Both the position numbers and the translations under genes were made by a program. The notes under the pieces are model-generated. The model had not been told where the DNA came from, did not search any database, and was given only the letters and a program-made list of their open reading frames with translations. From Polyangiaceae bacterium (GTDB taxonomy: Bacteria; Myxococcota_A; Polyangia; Polyangiales; Polyangiaceae), in the NCBI GenBank assembly GCA_016929495.1, contig JAFGIS010000558.1, forward strand, positions 1-37,702: a stretch of 37,702 nt of DNA, given 5' to 3'. Positions 16,555 to 24,147 of this stretch are shown piece by piece; the stretch's first letter is position 1; each line of letters opens with the position of its first letter.

Positions 16555-17529
16555 GTGGCCCACACGAGCGAAGAACTAGTACGGCAGGCCCTCGCAAGTC
16601 CCCTGGAGCGCACCGACTTCCCCGAGCTCGGTAGAAGGTACAGCGGCAAGGTCCGCGACAACTACTCCGGCAGCGACCAACGCCGGACGATCGTGGTGAC
16701 GGATCGCATCAGCGCGTTCGACCGCATTCTCGGGACGCTCCCGCTGAAAGGACAGCTGCTGAACGCCATCGCGGCGTGGTGGTTCGACCGCACACGGGAC
16801 GTCGCCCCGAACCACGTTCTCTCCGTGCCCGACCCCAACGTGATGGTCGTGCGCGAGTGCACTCCGCTCCCGGTCGAGATGGTCGTGCGGCACTACCTGA
16901 CGGGCACGACGTCCACGAGCATATGGGTGCACTACCAAAAAGGGGAACGTTCCTTCTGTGGTCACCCGCTTCCGGACGGCATGCGTCGCCACCAGAGGCT
17001 TCCCAAGCCCATTCTTACCCCCAGCACCAAGGGCGCTGACGGCGCGCACGACATCTCGGCCTCACGGGAGGAAATCCTCCGCGTCAGCGGCATGGATCCG
17101 GGCGACTTCGACGGTGCAGCCGAGATGGCGATGGCCTTGTTCGAAACGGGCCGTCGCATCTGCGCGCAGCGCGGCCTGATCCTGGTCGACACCAAATACG
17201 AGTTCGGCAAGACGCCCGAGGGCGAGCTGATCGTCATCGACGAAATCCACACGCCCGACTCGTCTCGGTTCTGGTTCCAGTCGACCTACGAGGAACGCTT
17301 CACCAGCGGGCAGGACCCGGAGAGCTTCGACAAGGAGTACGTGCGGCGCTACCTGGCTCAGCGTGGTTTCATGGGCGATGGGCCAATCCCTCCCATTCCC
17401 GACGACATTCGCGTCGAAGCGACCCTGCGCTACATGCACGCCGTCGAGACCATCATGGGCGTGAAGTTCGAACCCGTGGTCGCAGGCGATCCGATCGTTC
17501 GCATCCGGAGAAATCTGGGCCTGGCGTGA
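16555..17529 (+). CDS. purC: Phosphoribosylaminoimidazole-succinocarboxamide synthase
   Basis: PurC joins CAIR and aspartate using ATP in purine biosynthesis. Motifs include YSGKVRDNYSG (nucleotide loop), VVTDRISAFDRILG, PLKGQLLNAIAAWWFDRT, EMVVRHYLTGTTSTS, LILVDTKYEFG and VIDEIHTPDSSRFW. The 324-residue length is the longer yeast-like form rather than the 240-residue E. coli form. The GTG at 16555 gives the family-typical N-terminus; no good ribosome binding site precedes it. Its stop overlaps the start of the next small gene, so purC heads a four-gene overlapping operon. Confidence 0.95.
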   Translation: MAHTSEELVRQALASPLERTDFPELGRRYSGKVRDNYSGSDQRRTIVVTDRISAFDRILGTLPLKGQLLNAIAAWWFDRTRDVAPNHVLSVPDPNVMVVRECTPLPVEMVVRHYLTGTTSTSIWVHYQKGERSFCGHPLPDGMRRHQRLPKPILTPSTKGADGAHDISASREEILRVSGMDPGDFDGAAEMAMALFETGRRICAQRGLILVDTKYEFGKTPEGELIVIDEIHTPDSSRFWFQSTYEERFTSGQDPESFDKEYVRRYLAQRGFMGDGPIPPIPDDIRVEATLRYMHAVETIMGVKFEPVVAGDPIVRIRRNLGLA

Positions 17530-17768
17530 ACGGCGCGATGATGCAGGACCCGGCCGCATCAGAGGCGTTCGAACGCGCCTGGGTCGCCACGGCGTATCTG
17601 TGCGGTCGACGCGGCGCGCAGCTGACCGAAGGCTTGAACACGCCGCTGGCGGGGACCCTGCGGCTGGCGCGGGCTCTATCTCATGAAAAGCGCGGCGCGC
17701 GCGCTCAGGTGCTGGCAGCCGAGCTCGGCCGGATCGTCACCGCCCTCGGAGGCAGGCGTCTGTGGTGA
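17526..17768 (+). CDS. Small protein of unknown function between purC and FliH/SctL-like gene
   Basis: The 80-residue frame starts with GTG overlapping the purC stop by four bases; an ATG at 17538 is an alternative. Its stop overlaps the next start (GTGA), so translational coupling is likely on both sides, which supports it being real. The sequence is mainly helical (ERAWVATAYLCGRRGAQL, TLRLARALSHEKRGARAQVL) with no recognised domain, signal or membrane segment. It could be a partner of the neighbouring stator-like protein, but that is speculation. Confidence 0.6.
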   Translation: MNGAMMQDPAASEAFERAWVATAYLCGRRGAQLTEGLNTPLAGTLRLARALSHEKRGARAQVLAAELGRIVTALGGRRLW

Positions 17769-18424
17769 GCGTGCCCGCCGGCCGCATACTGCGGGCGCAG
17801 GAGCTGACGGACGAGCTCGTGCCGTTCCCACCGGTGGGCGCACACGTCGGGCCGACACGCGGCCGAGTCGTCGCGCGTGCCGTCGTGGAGGCCGAGCAAC
17901 ACGCCCGGGAGCTGCTAGAGGCGGCCGAGCGTAAGGCCGAAGAGCTCGTCGCAACGGCCACGCGCGAGAGCGCGGACATCCGCGCACGGGCCGAAGCAGA
18001 GGGTCGAGCAGACGGTGCCGCGGCCCTCGCCGCCAAGGCCATCGCGTGGGCCGCGCACGAAGCACGGGCCGACGAGCGCCAACTCGACCGCATCGTGCAG
18101 GTCGCCGAGCTCTTGGCAGAGCGCCTACTCGGCGAAGCGCTGTGCCTCGACCCCGCTCGCGTCCTCGCTCTGGCACGCCAGGCTCTCACGGAAGCGAGAG
18201 GGGCTCGCCGCATCACCATCGTGGCGCACCCGGATGACGCCCAGGCGCTCGCGATGCTGCTCGAAGGACCCGTCCTGCGTGGCGCCGCGGTCAGCATCGC
18301 CGCCGACCCGCAGCGCAAACGTGGCAGCTTGCGGCTCGATACGGAGATCGGTTCGCTCGATGCGGATCTGGCGCCCCAGCTAGCGCGCCTGGCACTACGC
18401 CTGCGCGAGGGCATTGGAGGATGA
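17762..18424 (+). CDS. FliH/SctL-like stator protein (type III secretion/flagellar ATPase regulator family)
   Basis: The 220-residue product shows the family plan: a short N-terminal region, a long Ala/Glu/Arg-rich coiled coil at about 45-110 (EAEQHARELLEAAERKAEEL, then ARAEAEGRADGAAALAAKA), and a globular C-terminus at about 115-215 with LLAERLLGEALCLDPARVLALARQAL, ITIVAHPDDA and GSLRLDTEIGSLDADL. FliH/SctL/HrpE proteins form the peripheral stalk that holds the export ATPase. No FliI/SctN ATPase or other export gene occurs nearby. A V- or F-type ATPase E/b-like subunit would look similar. The start is GTG at 17762 or 17765; the stop overlaps the protease ATG (ATGA). Confidence 0.75.
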   Translation: MVSVPAGRILRAQELTDELVPFPPVGAHVGPTRGRVVARAVVEAEQHARELLEAAERKAEELVATATRESADIRARAEAEGRADGAAALAAKAIAWAAHEARADERQLDRIVQVAELLAERLLGEALCLDPARVLALARQALTEARGARRITIVAHPDDAQALAMLLEGPVLRGAAVSIAADPQRKRGSLRLDTEIGSLDADLAPQLARLALRLREGIGG

Positions 18425-19446
18425 GCTCCCAGTTCCCGACGCCCGGCGGCGATGGCCCCGTTGCGCCGCCGGTTCCCGCAGTCCCGACCGATCCCCCGCC
18501 CGGTTCCCCTTCGCCCCGCTTTCGCTGGGGCACCAACCTCGTCCTGTTCGTGGCCACGGCGGCCAGCGTTTGGCTGATGGGTTGGCTACAAGCGACGGGC
18601 GAGAAGCTGCACGGCGCAGCGGCGCAGGTCCAGGCAGCCGCTTTCGCGGTGCCTGTCATGGCGATCCTGCTCGCGCACGAGTTCGGGCACTACTTCGCTG
18701 CACGACTGCACAGGGTCCCAACGTCGCTGCCCTACTTCATTCCATTTCCGATCCCTGGACTTAGCCTCTTCGGAACGCTCGGCGCCGTCATCCTGATGCC
18801 AGGACGGATCCGCTCGAGCCGCGCACTGCTCGACATCGGGGCGGCGGGGCCACTGTCCGGCATGGCCGTGGCCGTACCCGCCATGTTGGTCGGGCTATCC
18901 AAATCGAAGGTGATCGAAAAGAGCACGACGGACTTCATCCAGGAGGGCCAAAGCTTGCTCTACATGGCGCTCAAATGGCTCAGCGTGGGGCCGCTTGGGC
19001 CGAATCAGGACGTCTCGATCCATCCGACAGCGTTTGCAGCCTGGTTTGGCTTCTTCTTGACGTTCTTGAACCTGGTGCCCTTCGCGCAGCTCGATGGCGG
19101 GCACGTTGCCTACGCCCTGTTCGGCCGCCTGCACCACACCATCGCCCGCTGGATCCTGTATCTGCCCGCGGTGATGGTTCTGGTGAACCTGTGGCTGCAC
19201 GGCTTGCCGGTGATCACCGAAGCCCTGCGGCCAGGCCACGACCCCGTGCGCTGGACGCGCATGATCAGCGCTCTGTCGCCCTGGGTGATGGCCTGGATCC
19301 TCCTGCTCGTCGTGAAGAGCATCTCCGGCCTCGAGCACCCTCCGGTCGACGACGAGAAGCTCGGCCTCGGGCGGCGCATCGTGGCGTGGGCGACGCTCGC
19401 GCTGTTCGTACTGCTGTTCATGCCGGCGCCCCTAGTCGCGTACTAG
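18421..19446 (+). CDS. M50-family (site-2-type) membrane zinc metalloprotease
   Basis: The 341-residue integral membrane protein has a Pro-rich cytoplasmic N-terminus (about 1-33), a first membrane span (TNLVLFVATAASVWLMGWL), and the zinc motif HEFGH at His86, Glu87 and His90 inside a second span. The second signature is NLVPFAQLDGGHV, with the Asp ligand near residue 220. Several more C-terminal spans follow. Such proteases cut transmembrane substrates such as anti-sigma factors, but this subfamily (Pro-rich N-terminus, no PDZ) lacks a known substrate. It is translationally coupled to the FliH/SctL-like gene by ATGA and followed by a strong terminator. Confidence 0.9.
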   Translation: MSSQFPTPGGDGPVAPPVPAVPTDPPPGSPSPRFRWGTNLVLFVATAASVWLMGWLQATGEKLHGAAAQVQAAAFAVPVMAILLAHEFGHYFAARLHRVPTSLPYFIPFPIPGLSLFGTLGAVILMPGRIRSSRALLDIGAAGPLSGMAVAVPAMLVGLSKSKVIEKSTTDFIQEGQSLLYMALKWLSVGPLGPNQDVSIHPTAFAAWFGFFLTFLNLVPFAQLDGGHVAYALFGRLHHTIARWILYLPAVMVLVNLWLHGLPVITEALRPGHDPVRWTRMISALSPWVMAWILLLVVKSISGLEHPPVDDEKLGLGRRIVAWATLALFVLLFMPAPLVAY

Positions 19447-19469
19447 TGCCGCGTTCCGATTGAAGCGAT

Positions 19470-19513
19470 GGGGTTTTCGCCGCCCGCGACCGGGCGAGGG
19501 CGGCGAAAACCCC
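19470..19513. terminator. Bidirectional terminator hairpin
   Basis: A perfect 16-bp stem (GGGGTTTTCGCCGCCC at 19470-19485 pairing with 19498-19513) has a 12-base loop. Flanking AAGCG and CGCTT extend it after a two-base mismatch. It lies between convergent M50 and coaD genes. The AAAA/TTTT near the base of the stem serves either direction. Confidence 0.85.
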
Positions 19514-19551
19514 TCCGCTTCCCAGCGATCTGACCCGCGGCACCCGCACCG

Positions 19552-20028
19552 CTACGTCCCGAAGCGTCTGCGCAGGGCCTCGCAGACGACGGGCGGTGCA
19601 TAGCGAGCGATGTCGCCGCCATGCGAGGCGATCTCCCGTACCAGGGAGGCGGAGATGAAGCCGTAGTTGGAGCGCGTCGGCAGGAACACCGTGTCGATCT
19701 CCGGGCACATGTCGCCGTTCGCGTGCGCGATCTGCAGTTCGTACTCGAAGTCCGTGCCGGCGCGCAAACCCCGCACGATGACTCGGGCTCCGACACGCTT
19801 GCCGTACTGTATGAGGAGCCCCGTGAACGAACAGACCTGAACGTTCTCGTATGGCGCACAGATCTCACGCAATAGCTCGAGTCGCTGCTCGACCGTGAAG
19901 AGGGGAACGCGCGCAGGGTGGTGGCCCAGCGCGACGACCACCTCGGGAAACAGCCTGGACGTACGCTCGACGAGGTCGAGGTGCCCGAAGGTCGGCGGGT
20001 CGAAGCTTCCTGCGTAGATGGCCTTCAT
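19552..20028 (-). CDS. coaD: Phosphopantetheine adenylyltransferase
   Basis: CoaD transfers AMP from ATP to 4'-phosphopantetheine, the penultimate step of coenzyme A synthesis, in the cytoplasm. The 158-residue protein has normal length and all signatures: MKAIYAGSFDPPTFGHLDL (with the TxGH nucleotide motif), VIVRGLRAGTDFEYELQIAHAN, and a C-terminal ISASLVREIA that stands for the usual ISSSxVREIA. The start lies nine bases after the stop of the upstream lipoprotein gene on the same strand, so the two may be one transcript. The terminator at 19470-19513 follows it. Confidence 0.96.
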   Translation of the reverse strand: MKAIYAGSFDPPTFGHLDLVERTSRLFPEVVVALGHHPARVPLFTVEQRLELLREICAPYENVQVCSFTGLLIQYGKRVGARVIVRGLRAGTDFEYELQIAHANGDMCPEIDTVFLPTRSNYGFISASLVREIASHGGDIARYAPPVVCEALRRRFGT

Positions 20029-20037
20029 GTGACGGTA

Positions 20038-21519
20038 CTACTTGGGGGCGGGCGCGGCCGGCGCCTTGAGTTGCGGCGCAGGCGGGCCCATGGGGTCACC
20101 TTCACCGGAATCCGTAAGGGGCAGCATCTCATCGGGAGCTGGGAGCGCTGCAGCGGGCTCGGTCAGCTCGCGCGGCAGGTTTTCCAACCACAGCGACCTT
20201 CCCCCTTCGGCAAGGGTCACACGAAAGGCCGCGACGAGCTCGGCACCGGCGAAGCCGCTCAGGTTGATGCCGAGGGTGTTCTCCACCTCCTGGATGGGGG
20301 CGCCGTAGTAGGCGGGCACCTTGGGCAGGTCGAAGGCACCCACGCGAAGCAGGGGTAGAACGCCCTGACGCAACTGGGCTGCATTGGGAACGGGCTCGAG
20401 CGTCGACGGGTCCATGCCGGCCCGCTTCCATCCGTCGGCATCGAGCGCAGCGGGCAGACCGAGACTCGTGTCCACTAGCAGCGACAGCCGCGGGGACGTG
20501 TCCTCGGTGCCGAGAGCCGTCCTGATCAGCATGCCGCCGCCGCGCACATAGTGGACGGGAACGGTCGTCGCCTCTGGCGGAGGCGGCGGCTCGAACGTGC
20601 GCACTACGAACTGATCGCCGGCGTAGTCGATCGTGGGGTGCACGTGGCGCAGCAAGTTGACACCGATGAGCATCTTGATGGGCGCGTCGACCTGACGGGA
20701 AACCCCTGACAGGTCCTTGGCGAGTGCGGGAACGTCGTGGACTTCGATCTTTTCGCCAAAACGCAGACTCACCCATTTGGGTTCGTTCCCCTTGCTCGAG
20801 TCGATGACCACCTCGGCCGTGGCCGTGGCGATCATGGCCAACGCTGGTTCCCCATCGAGCTCAAGGGGCACTACCATGGCCAGACCGCGCACGCGGGGCA
20901 TCTCGCTCACGGCGAGCAGTCCGCCGGACATACGGAACGGCTCGCGGCCCGCGCCTCGCCTCGCCAATTTGATGACCTCGGACGCCCATGGGTCGCGTAC
21001 GTCGGGATCCGCGAGCAGCCGCTCTAGCTCTTCGGCTGCTCGAATCATCGACCCGGAATACCAGAGAGCCCTGCCTCGCAGCGCCGCGGCTTCGGCAGAA
21101 CGCAGGCCATGGAGCAGAGTCGATACGCGGTCGTACTCGAGCTTCGCCAATGCCACACGAGCCGCGAGCAAGCGGACCCGCTCTTCGTCGGGCAAAAGGC
21201 GAAGCGCGTTGCTCCCGGCTTCGTCCGCGTCTTCGATGTCGCCGTCGCGGTAGCTCGCGTCGGCTCTCTCGAACCATTTCTTGGCGGTCGGCGGCCATTC
21301 GGCTCCCTGCTGCGGGGCGCCGCAGCCCGCCGCCACCGTAAGCACCGCGGCCACGCAGGCAGGCAGAACTGGGCGCCGGAACCACGCCCCGCAGCGCGGC
21401 TGGCTCGGAATCCTTCCAGGCTCTGCTGCTCGGTCGACGCCGGGCGGTGCGCAGACACGGTCGAGGACGGGTACGCGAGCTCCAACCGATGGGGAGCTCC
21501 AGGTCCGGACGGGCGGCAA
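20038..21519 (-). CDS. Lipoprotein with TPR region and two retropepsin-like (aspartyl-protease-like) lobes
   Basis: The frame is open to 21744, but the part before the signal peptide looks non-coding. A TTG at 21517-21519 preceded by GAGGAA is a possible start, otherwise an ATG near 21648. A lipoprotein signal follows (PVLPACVAAVLTVAAGC). Next come TPR-like helices (WFERADASYRDGDIEDADEA, ALRLLPDEERVRLLAAR). Two beta-rich blocks follow that each look like a retropepsin lobe: TAEVVIDSSKGNEPKW, later IGVNLLRHVHPTIDY; and LSLLVDTSLGLPAAL, later LGINLSGFAGAELVAAF. The active-site triplets are D-S-S and D-T-S instead of D-T/S-G, so catalysis is uncertain. A Pro/Ala tail ends the protein. It is probably co-transcribed with coaD. 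Confidence 0.65.
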   Translation of the reverse strand: MPPVRTWSSPSVGARVPVLDRVCAPPGVDRAAEPGRIPSQPRCGAWFRRPVLPACVAAVLTVAAGCGAPQQGAEWPPTAKKWFERADASYRDGDIEDADEAGSNALRLLPDEERVRLLAARVALAKLEYDRVSTLLHGLRSAEAAALRGRALWYSGSMIRAAEELERLLADPDVRDPWASEVIKLARRGAGREPFRMSGGLLAVSEMPRVRGLAMVVPLELDGEPALAMIATATAEVVIDSSKGNEPKWVSLRFGEKIEVHDVPALAKDLSGVSRQVDAPIKMLIGVNLLRHVHPTIDYAGDQFVVRTFEPPPPPEATTVPVHYVRGGGMLIRTALGTEDTSPRLSLLVDTSLGLPAALDADGWKRAGMDPSTLEPVPNAAQLRQGVLPLLRVGAFDLPKVPAYYGAPIQEVENTLGINLSGFAGAELVAAFRVTLAEGGRSLWLENLPRELTEPAAALPAPDEMLPLTDSGEGDPMGPPAPQLKAPAAPAPK

Positions 21520-21792
21520 TCGTTCCTCGTGGGTCAAGGGGACTCCTGTCGGCCCGTGCCACTTGGGACCACAGGCGTTCGCCGCCGATACCGCATCGCT
21601 GGCCCCGAGTCGAGCCGCGGCCGGGCGAAGCCCCGGGGCCGGCAGCATGGCTCTGCCCGATTGCCAACCGAAATGGCGCAGGGGGCTGCAGAACCCGGGC
21701 GAACAGCGCTGTGCTCGAAGCGCCCGGTCCGCCGCTCGAGCCACCAGGACGCCAGCATCGAAACGGCGGGGCAGGTCGAGTATGATGGCGGC

Positions 21793-22323
21793 ATGAACCG
21801 GCTTCGCCTGGCTCCGATGCTGTCGAACAGTCTGGTTGCCCTGACGTGCGCGTGTGGCGCAAGCATGAGTGCCGCGAGCACCGCGGATGTCTCGGCAACG
21901 AGCGAGAGCTCAGCCGGCGAAAGCGAACCGGCCGAGCCAGCCTCGCCGGACGCTCCGACCGCCGCTGGCATGCAACCGAGCCCTTCCGCAGAGGGCGTGG
22001 CACCGAATGCTTCTGATGGTCCTCCGGAAACGCGTACCCTGACCGCCATCGCGAAACTCGTCAAGGACAACCGGCAGCCAGTGCGCGACTGCTATCAACG
22101 GGCGCGCGAGACCCAGCCGGAGTTGAAGGGCACGCTGACCATTCACTTCACGCTGGACCCCGACGGTGCCGTGAAGAGCGCAGAAGTCAACGCGGAGCGG
22201 ACCGATCTGCAGTCACCCGAGGTCGCGGCTTGCGCCATCAAGCTAATACGCGACCTCAAGTATCCGCCCTCGTCGCGCGGCATGGAGTCGGAAGTCAACT
22301 ACCCTTTCGAGCTCATGCCGTAG
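21793..22323 (+). CDS. AgmX/PglI C-terminal-domain protein, exported
   Basis: The ATG at 21793 starts a 176-residue product with a hydrophobic N-terminus and a Cys near residue 21 (possible lipoprotein), a Ser/Ala/Pro/Glu linker to about 75, then a TonB-like domain. This is the AgmX/PglI-type C-terminus common in myxobacteria: IAKLVKDNRQPVRDCYQRARE, LKGTLTIHFTLDPDGAVKSAEV, VAACAIKLIRDLKYPP and VNYPFEL. In Myxococcus these domains occur in gliding-machinery proteins and many uncharacterised ones. A specific role cannot be read here. It is divergent from the aspartyl-protease-like lipoprotein gene. Confidence 0.8.
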   Translation: MNRLRLAPMLSNSLVALTCACGASMSAASTADVSATSESSAGESEPAEPASPDAPTAAGMQPSPSAEGVAPNASDGPPETRTLTAIAKLVKDNRQPVRDCYQRARETQPELKGTLTIHFTLDPDGAVKSAEVNAERTDLQSPEVAACAIKLIRDLKYPPSSRGMESEVNYPFELMP

Positions 22324-22345
22324 ACTAACGGACGCCAAGCTAGTC

Positions 22346-22364
22346 CCCTGTCACCGAGACAGGG
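22346..22364 (+). terminator. Hairpin after AgmX-like gene
   Basis: CCCTGTC (22346-22352) and GACAGGG (22358-22364) form a 7-bp stem with a five-base loop, 23 bp after the stop at 22323. No T tract follows, so it is a probable but unproven terminator. Confidence 0.5.
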
Positions 22365-22581
22365 CACCCACGTAGCGGCGCGTCTGTTGTCCGGCTACGC
22401 TGCGTCTCGCTGGGCTAGTTCTTCTTCTTCTCGCGCGGGCAGTAGACTCGGTGTTCTTCGGAGCTGACGTCGCCTCGTGGCTTCACCGCTGGCGCAATCC
22501 GCGTCAGCGTCGCGGGTCAGTCCCCGAGCGCCTCGCCGTGGGGGCCGCGGCGGAACACAGCTCGCGCGTCGGGTTCTGACC

Positions 22582-22633
22582 GGGAGCACGTGGGCGGGCA
22601 GGTTCGGTTGATTCATCTCGCCCACGTGCTCCC
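22582..22633. repeat. Perfect 15-bp inverted repeat with CACGTG cores
   Basis: GGGAGCACGTGGGCG at 22582-22596 is repeated as its exact reverse complement at 22619-22633, with a 22-base spacer. Each arm holds the self-complementary CACGTG. It lies between convergent genes ending at 22323 and 22771. It could be a terminator, a structured RNA or a protein-binding site. Confidence 0.8.
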
Positions 22634-22724
22634 ACCGAATGAACGACCGCCCAGGAGGACCTGGTTGGCCTTTCGTGTTCATCCGGCTCAGGGTCCAACA
22701 GCCAGCACGGCGTCGGACCGCCCC

Positions 22725-22754
22725 CGGGGTGCAGCGATGCCTCACTGCACCCCG
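22725..22754 (-). terminator. Hairpin after the histone-like gene
   Basis: CGGGGTGCAG (22725-22734) and CTGCACCCCG (22745-22754) form a perfect 10-bp stem with a ten-base loop, 16 bp beyond the stop of the minus-strand histone-like gene. No T tract is evident, as often in high-GC genomes. Confidence 0.6.
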
Positions 22755-22770
22755 TACTGGCCCAGGCGGA

Positions 22771-22965
22771 TCAGGCCGCCTTCTTGGCGCGACGCTTGCG
22801 GGCCTTCTTCGCGGGCTTCTTTGCGGGAGCCGCAGCGGGGGCCTTCTTGGCGGCGCGCTTGGCAGTCTTCTTGGCCGGAGCGCGGCGAACGGCGCGCTTC
22901 TTGGCAACCTTCGGGGCCTTCTTGGCAGTGGTCTTGCGTGCGGTCTTGGTCTTCTTGGCAGCCAT
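22771..22965 (-). CDS. Histone H1-like Lys/Ala-rich nucleoid protein
   Basis: The ATG at 22963-22965, with GGGAGG upstream, gives 64 residues made almost only of Lys, Ala, Arg, Pro and Thr in AKK/AAKK steps (MAAKKTKTARKTTAKKAPK, later APAKKPAKKARKRRAKKAA). This is the composition of eukaryotic H1 tails and bacterial H1-like proteins (chlamydial Hc1/Hc2 and similar), which bind and compact DNA. No globular domain is present. A near-consensus sigma-70 promoter lies 70-100 bp upstream and a hairpin follows the stop, so it is probably a strongly expressed single-gene unit. Confidence 0.85.
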   Translation of the reverse strand: MAAKKTKTARKTTAKKAPKVAKKRAVRRAPAKKTAKRAAKKAPAAAPAKKPAKKARKRRAKKAA

Positions 22966-23035
22966 TTTCGGTCTAGCCTCCCTGGCGGGTTGGTGGAGAG
23001 CGGCCGGAGCCACTCTCCGAGGGTATGTTGCACGA

Positions 23036-23064
23036 CGTATATTGCCACCTATTGTACGTGTCAA
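23036..23064 (-). promoter_or_regulatory. Sigma-70 promoter of the histone-like gene
   Basis: On the minus strand TTGACA (plus 23059-23064) is followed after exactly 17 bp by TATACG (plus 23036-23041). The -35 is a perfect consensus and the -10 matches at four of six bases. The predicted start near 23029 leaves a leader of about 64 nt before the ATG. Confidence 0.7.
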
Positions 23065-23319
23065 CGAAAAAAGTGCAAGTGGGCCCAGCAGCCACTGTCC
23101 GAGGGGCTCTCTGAACTATGAAATGTTTGCGCGTACAGGCTGCTGAGCAGATGTTCCGGGGTGGTTGGACTGGGTTTCTCAGGGCGGCCAGACAGCCGCC
23201 GGCTTCCGCCCGGTCGACTGGAAAAACCCCTTCGGTCACGCGCACTTGACTGCGCCCGGGTGACCGGGCTAGCCCGGCCTGCGACACCCGCCGGGCCATA
23301 CCGGAGCACACGGAAAAAG

Positions 23320-24147
23320 ATGCATTACTCCGCCTCACGCATCGCTTCGTTCAAGGCACTCACTTTTGTGGTTCTCACGTTCACACTGACCCACTGCGGC
23401 TACTCGAAGGAGGAGTGGGACCAGAAGCTGCGCGAAGGAGAGGCGCTTCGAAGCGACCTCAACGCGCAGCGCCAAGCACACGACAAGTGTGAGAGCGAGT
23501 ACGCGTCGTCTCTTCACGTAGTCGATGATCTGAAGCGGCGACTCAAGGAGCGAGGCTTGAGCCTTCAGAATCTCAACGCGAGCTTGGAGCAGCAGAAGCG
23601 TGCGCTCGATGAGTATCGCCATCGCGGCGAGCAACTGGAGCAGATCCGGAAGCGTTTCGAGGTGCTTCGCGAGAGGTTGAAGAAGCTGAGCGACGTCGGT
23701 GCGACGGTCGTGGTTCGGGACAACCGGATGTTGATACAGTTGCCTGGGGACATCCTTTTCGACTCCGGCAAGGACGTTCTCAAGAAGCGCGGCCAAGAGG
23801 TCTTGCTGCAGGTTGCGGATATCATTCGCAATGGGCCCGAGCTGTCGTCGCGACGTTTTCAGGTCGCCGGGCACACGGACTCCCAGCCGTTGACCGGGGG
23901 GAATTTCCGCGACAATTGGGGCCTTTCGGCCATGCGCGCACGGTCCGTGCTTCTGTTTCTCACCAAGCCCGTCGAGCGTGGCGGGGGCGGCCTCGACGCG
24001 ACGCACTGGAGCGCCGCCGGCTACGCCGACACCGATTCCGTCGTGAGCAACGATACCGAAGAAGGCCGTCGGAAGAATCGCCGGGTCGAGATCGTCGTGC
24101 AGCCAGACGCCGGCGAGATGCTCGACCTGAACGGTCTCGTGCAGTAG
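23320..24147 (+). CDS. OmpA-family lipoprotein with coiled coil
   Basis: The ATG at 23320 (GGAAAAAG just upstream) begins a lipoprotein signal ending Leu-Thr-His-Cys26. Residues about 30-125 form a charged coiled coil (LREGEALRSDLNAQRQAHDK, SLEQQKRALDEYRHRGEQLE). The OmpA/MotB-type peptidoglycan-binding domain covers about 135-265: GDILFDSGKDVLKKRG, FQVAGHTDSQPL, GLSAMRARSVLLFL, and YADTDSV with EGRRKNRRVEIVV. The Asp of HTDSQ and the Arg of NRRVEI, which contact meso-diaminopimelate in the family, are present. It probably links the outer membrane to peptidoglycan. The 275-residue product stands alone. Confidence 0.9.
   Translation: MHYSASRIASFKALTFVVLTFTLTHCGYSKEEWDQKLREGEALRSDLNAQRQAHDKCESEYASSLHVVDDLKRRLKERGLSLQNLNASLEQQKRALDEYRHRGEQLEQIRKRFEVLRERLKKLSDVGATVVVRDNRMLIQLPGDILFDSGKDVLKKRGQEVLLQVADIIRNGPELSSRRFQVAGHTDSQPLTGGNFRDNWGLSAMRARSVLLFLTKPVERGGGGLDATHWSAAGYADTDSVVSNDTEEGRRKNRRVEIVVQPDAGEMLDLNGLVQ

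Noticed and set aside
18390-18405. TGGCACTACGCCTGCG also fits sigma-54 spacing, 16 bp before the M50 protease ATG.
   Set aside because: It lies within conserved C-terminal codons of the FliH/SctL-like gene, and the ATGA overlap already explains expression; a GC-rich chance match is likely.
22395-23048. 217-codon minus-strand ORF overlapping the histone-like gene.
   Set aside because: It is the histone-like gene read in another frame (Arg/Pro-rich) plus hairpin DNA; the AKK frame has ribosome binding site, promoter and family composition.
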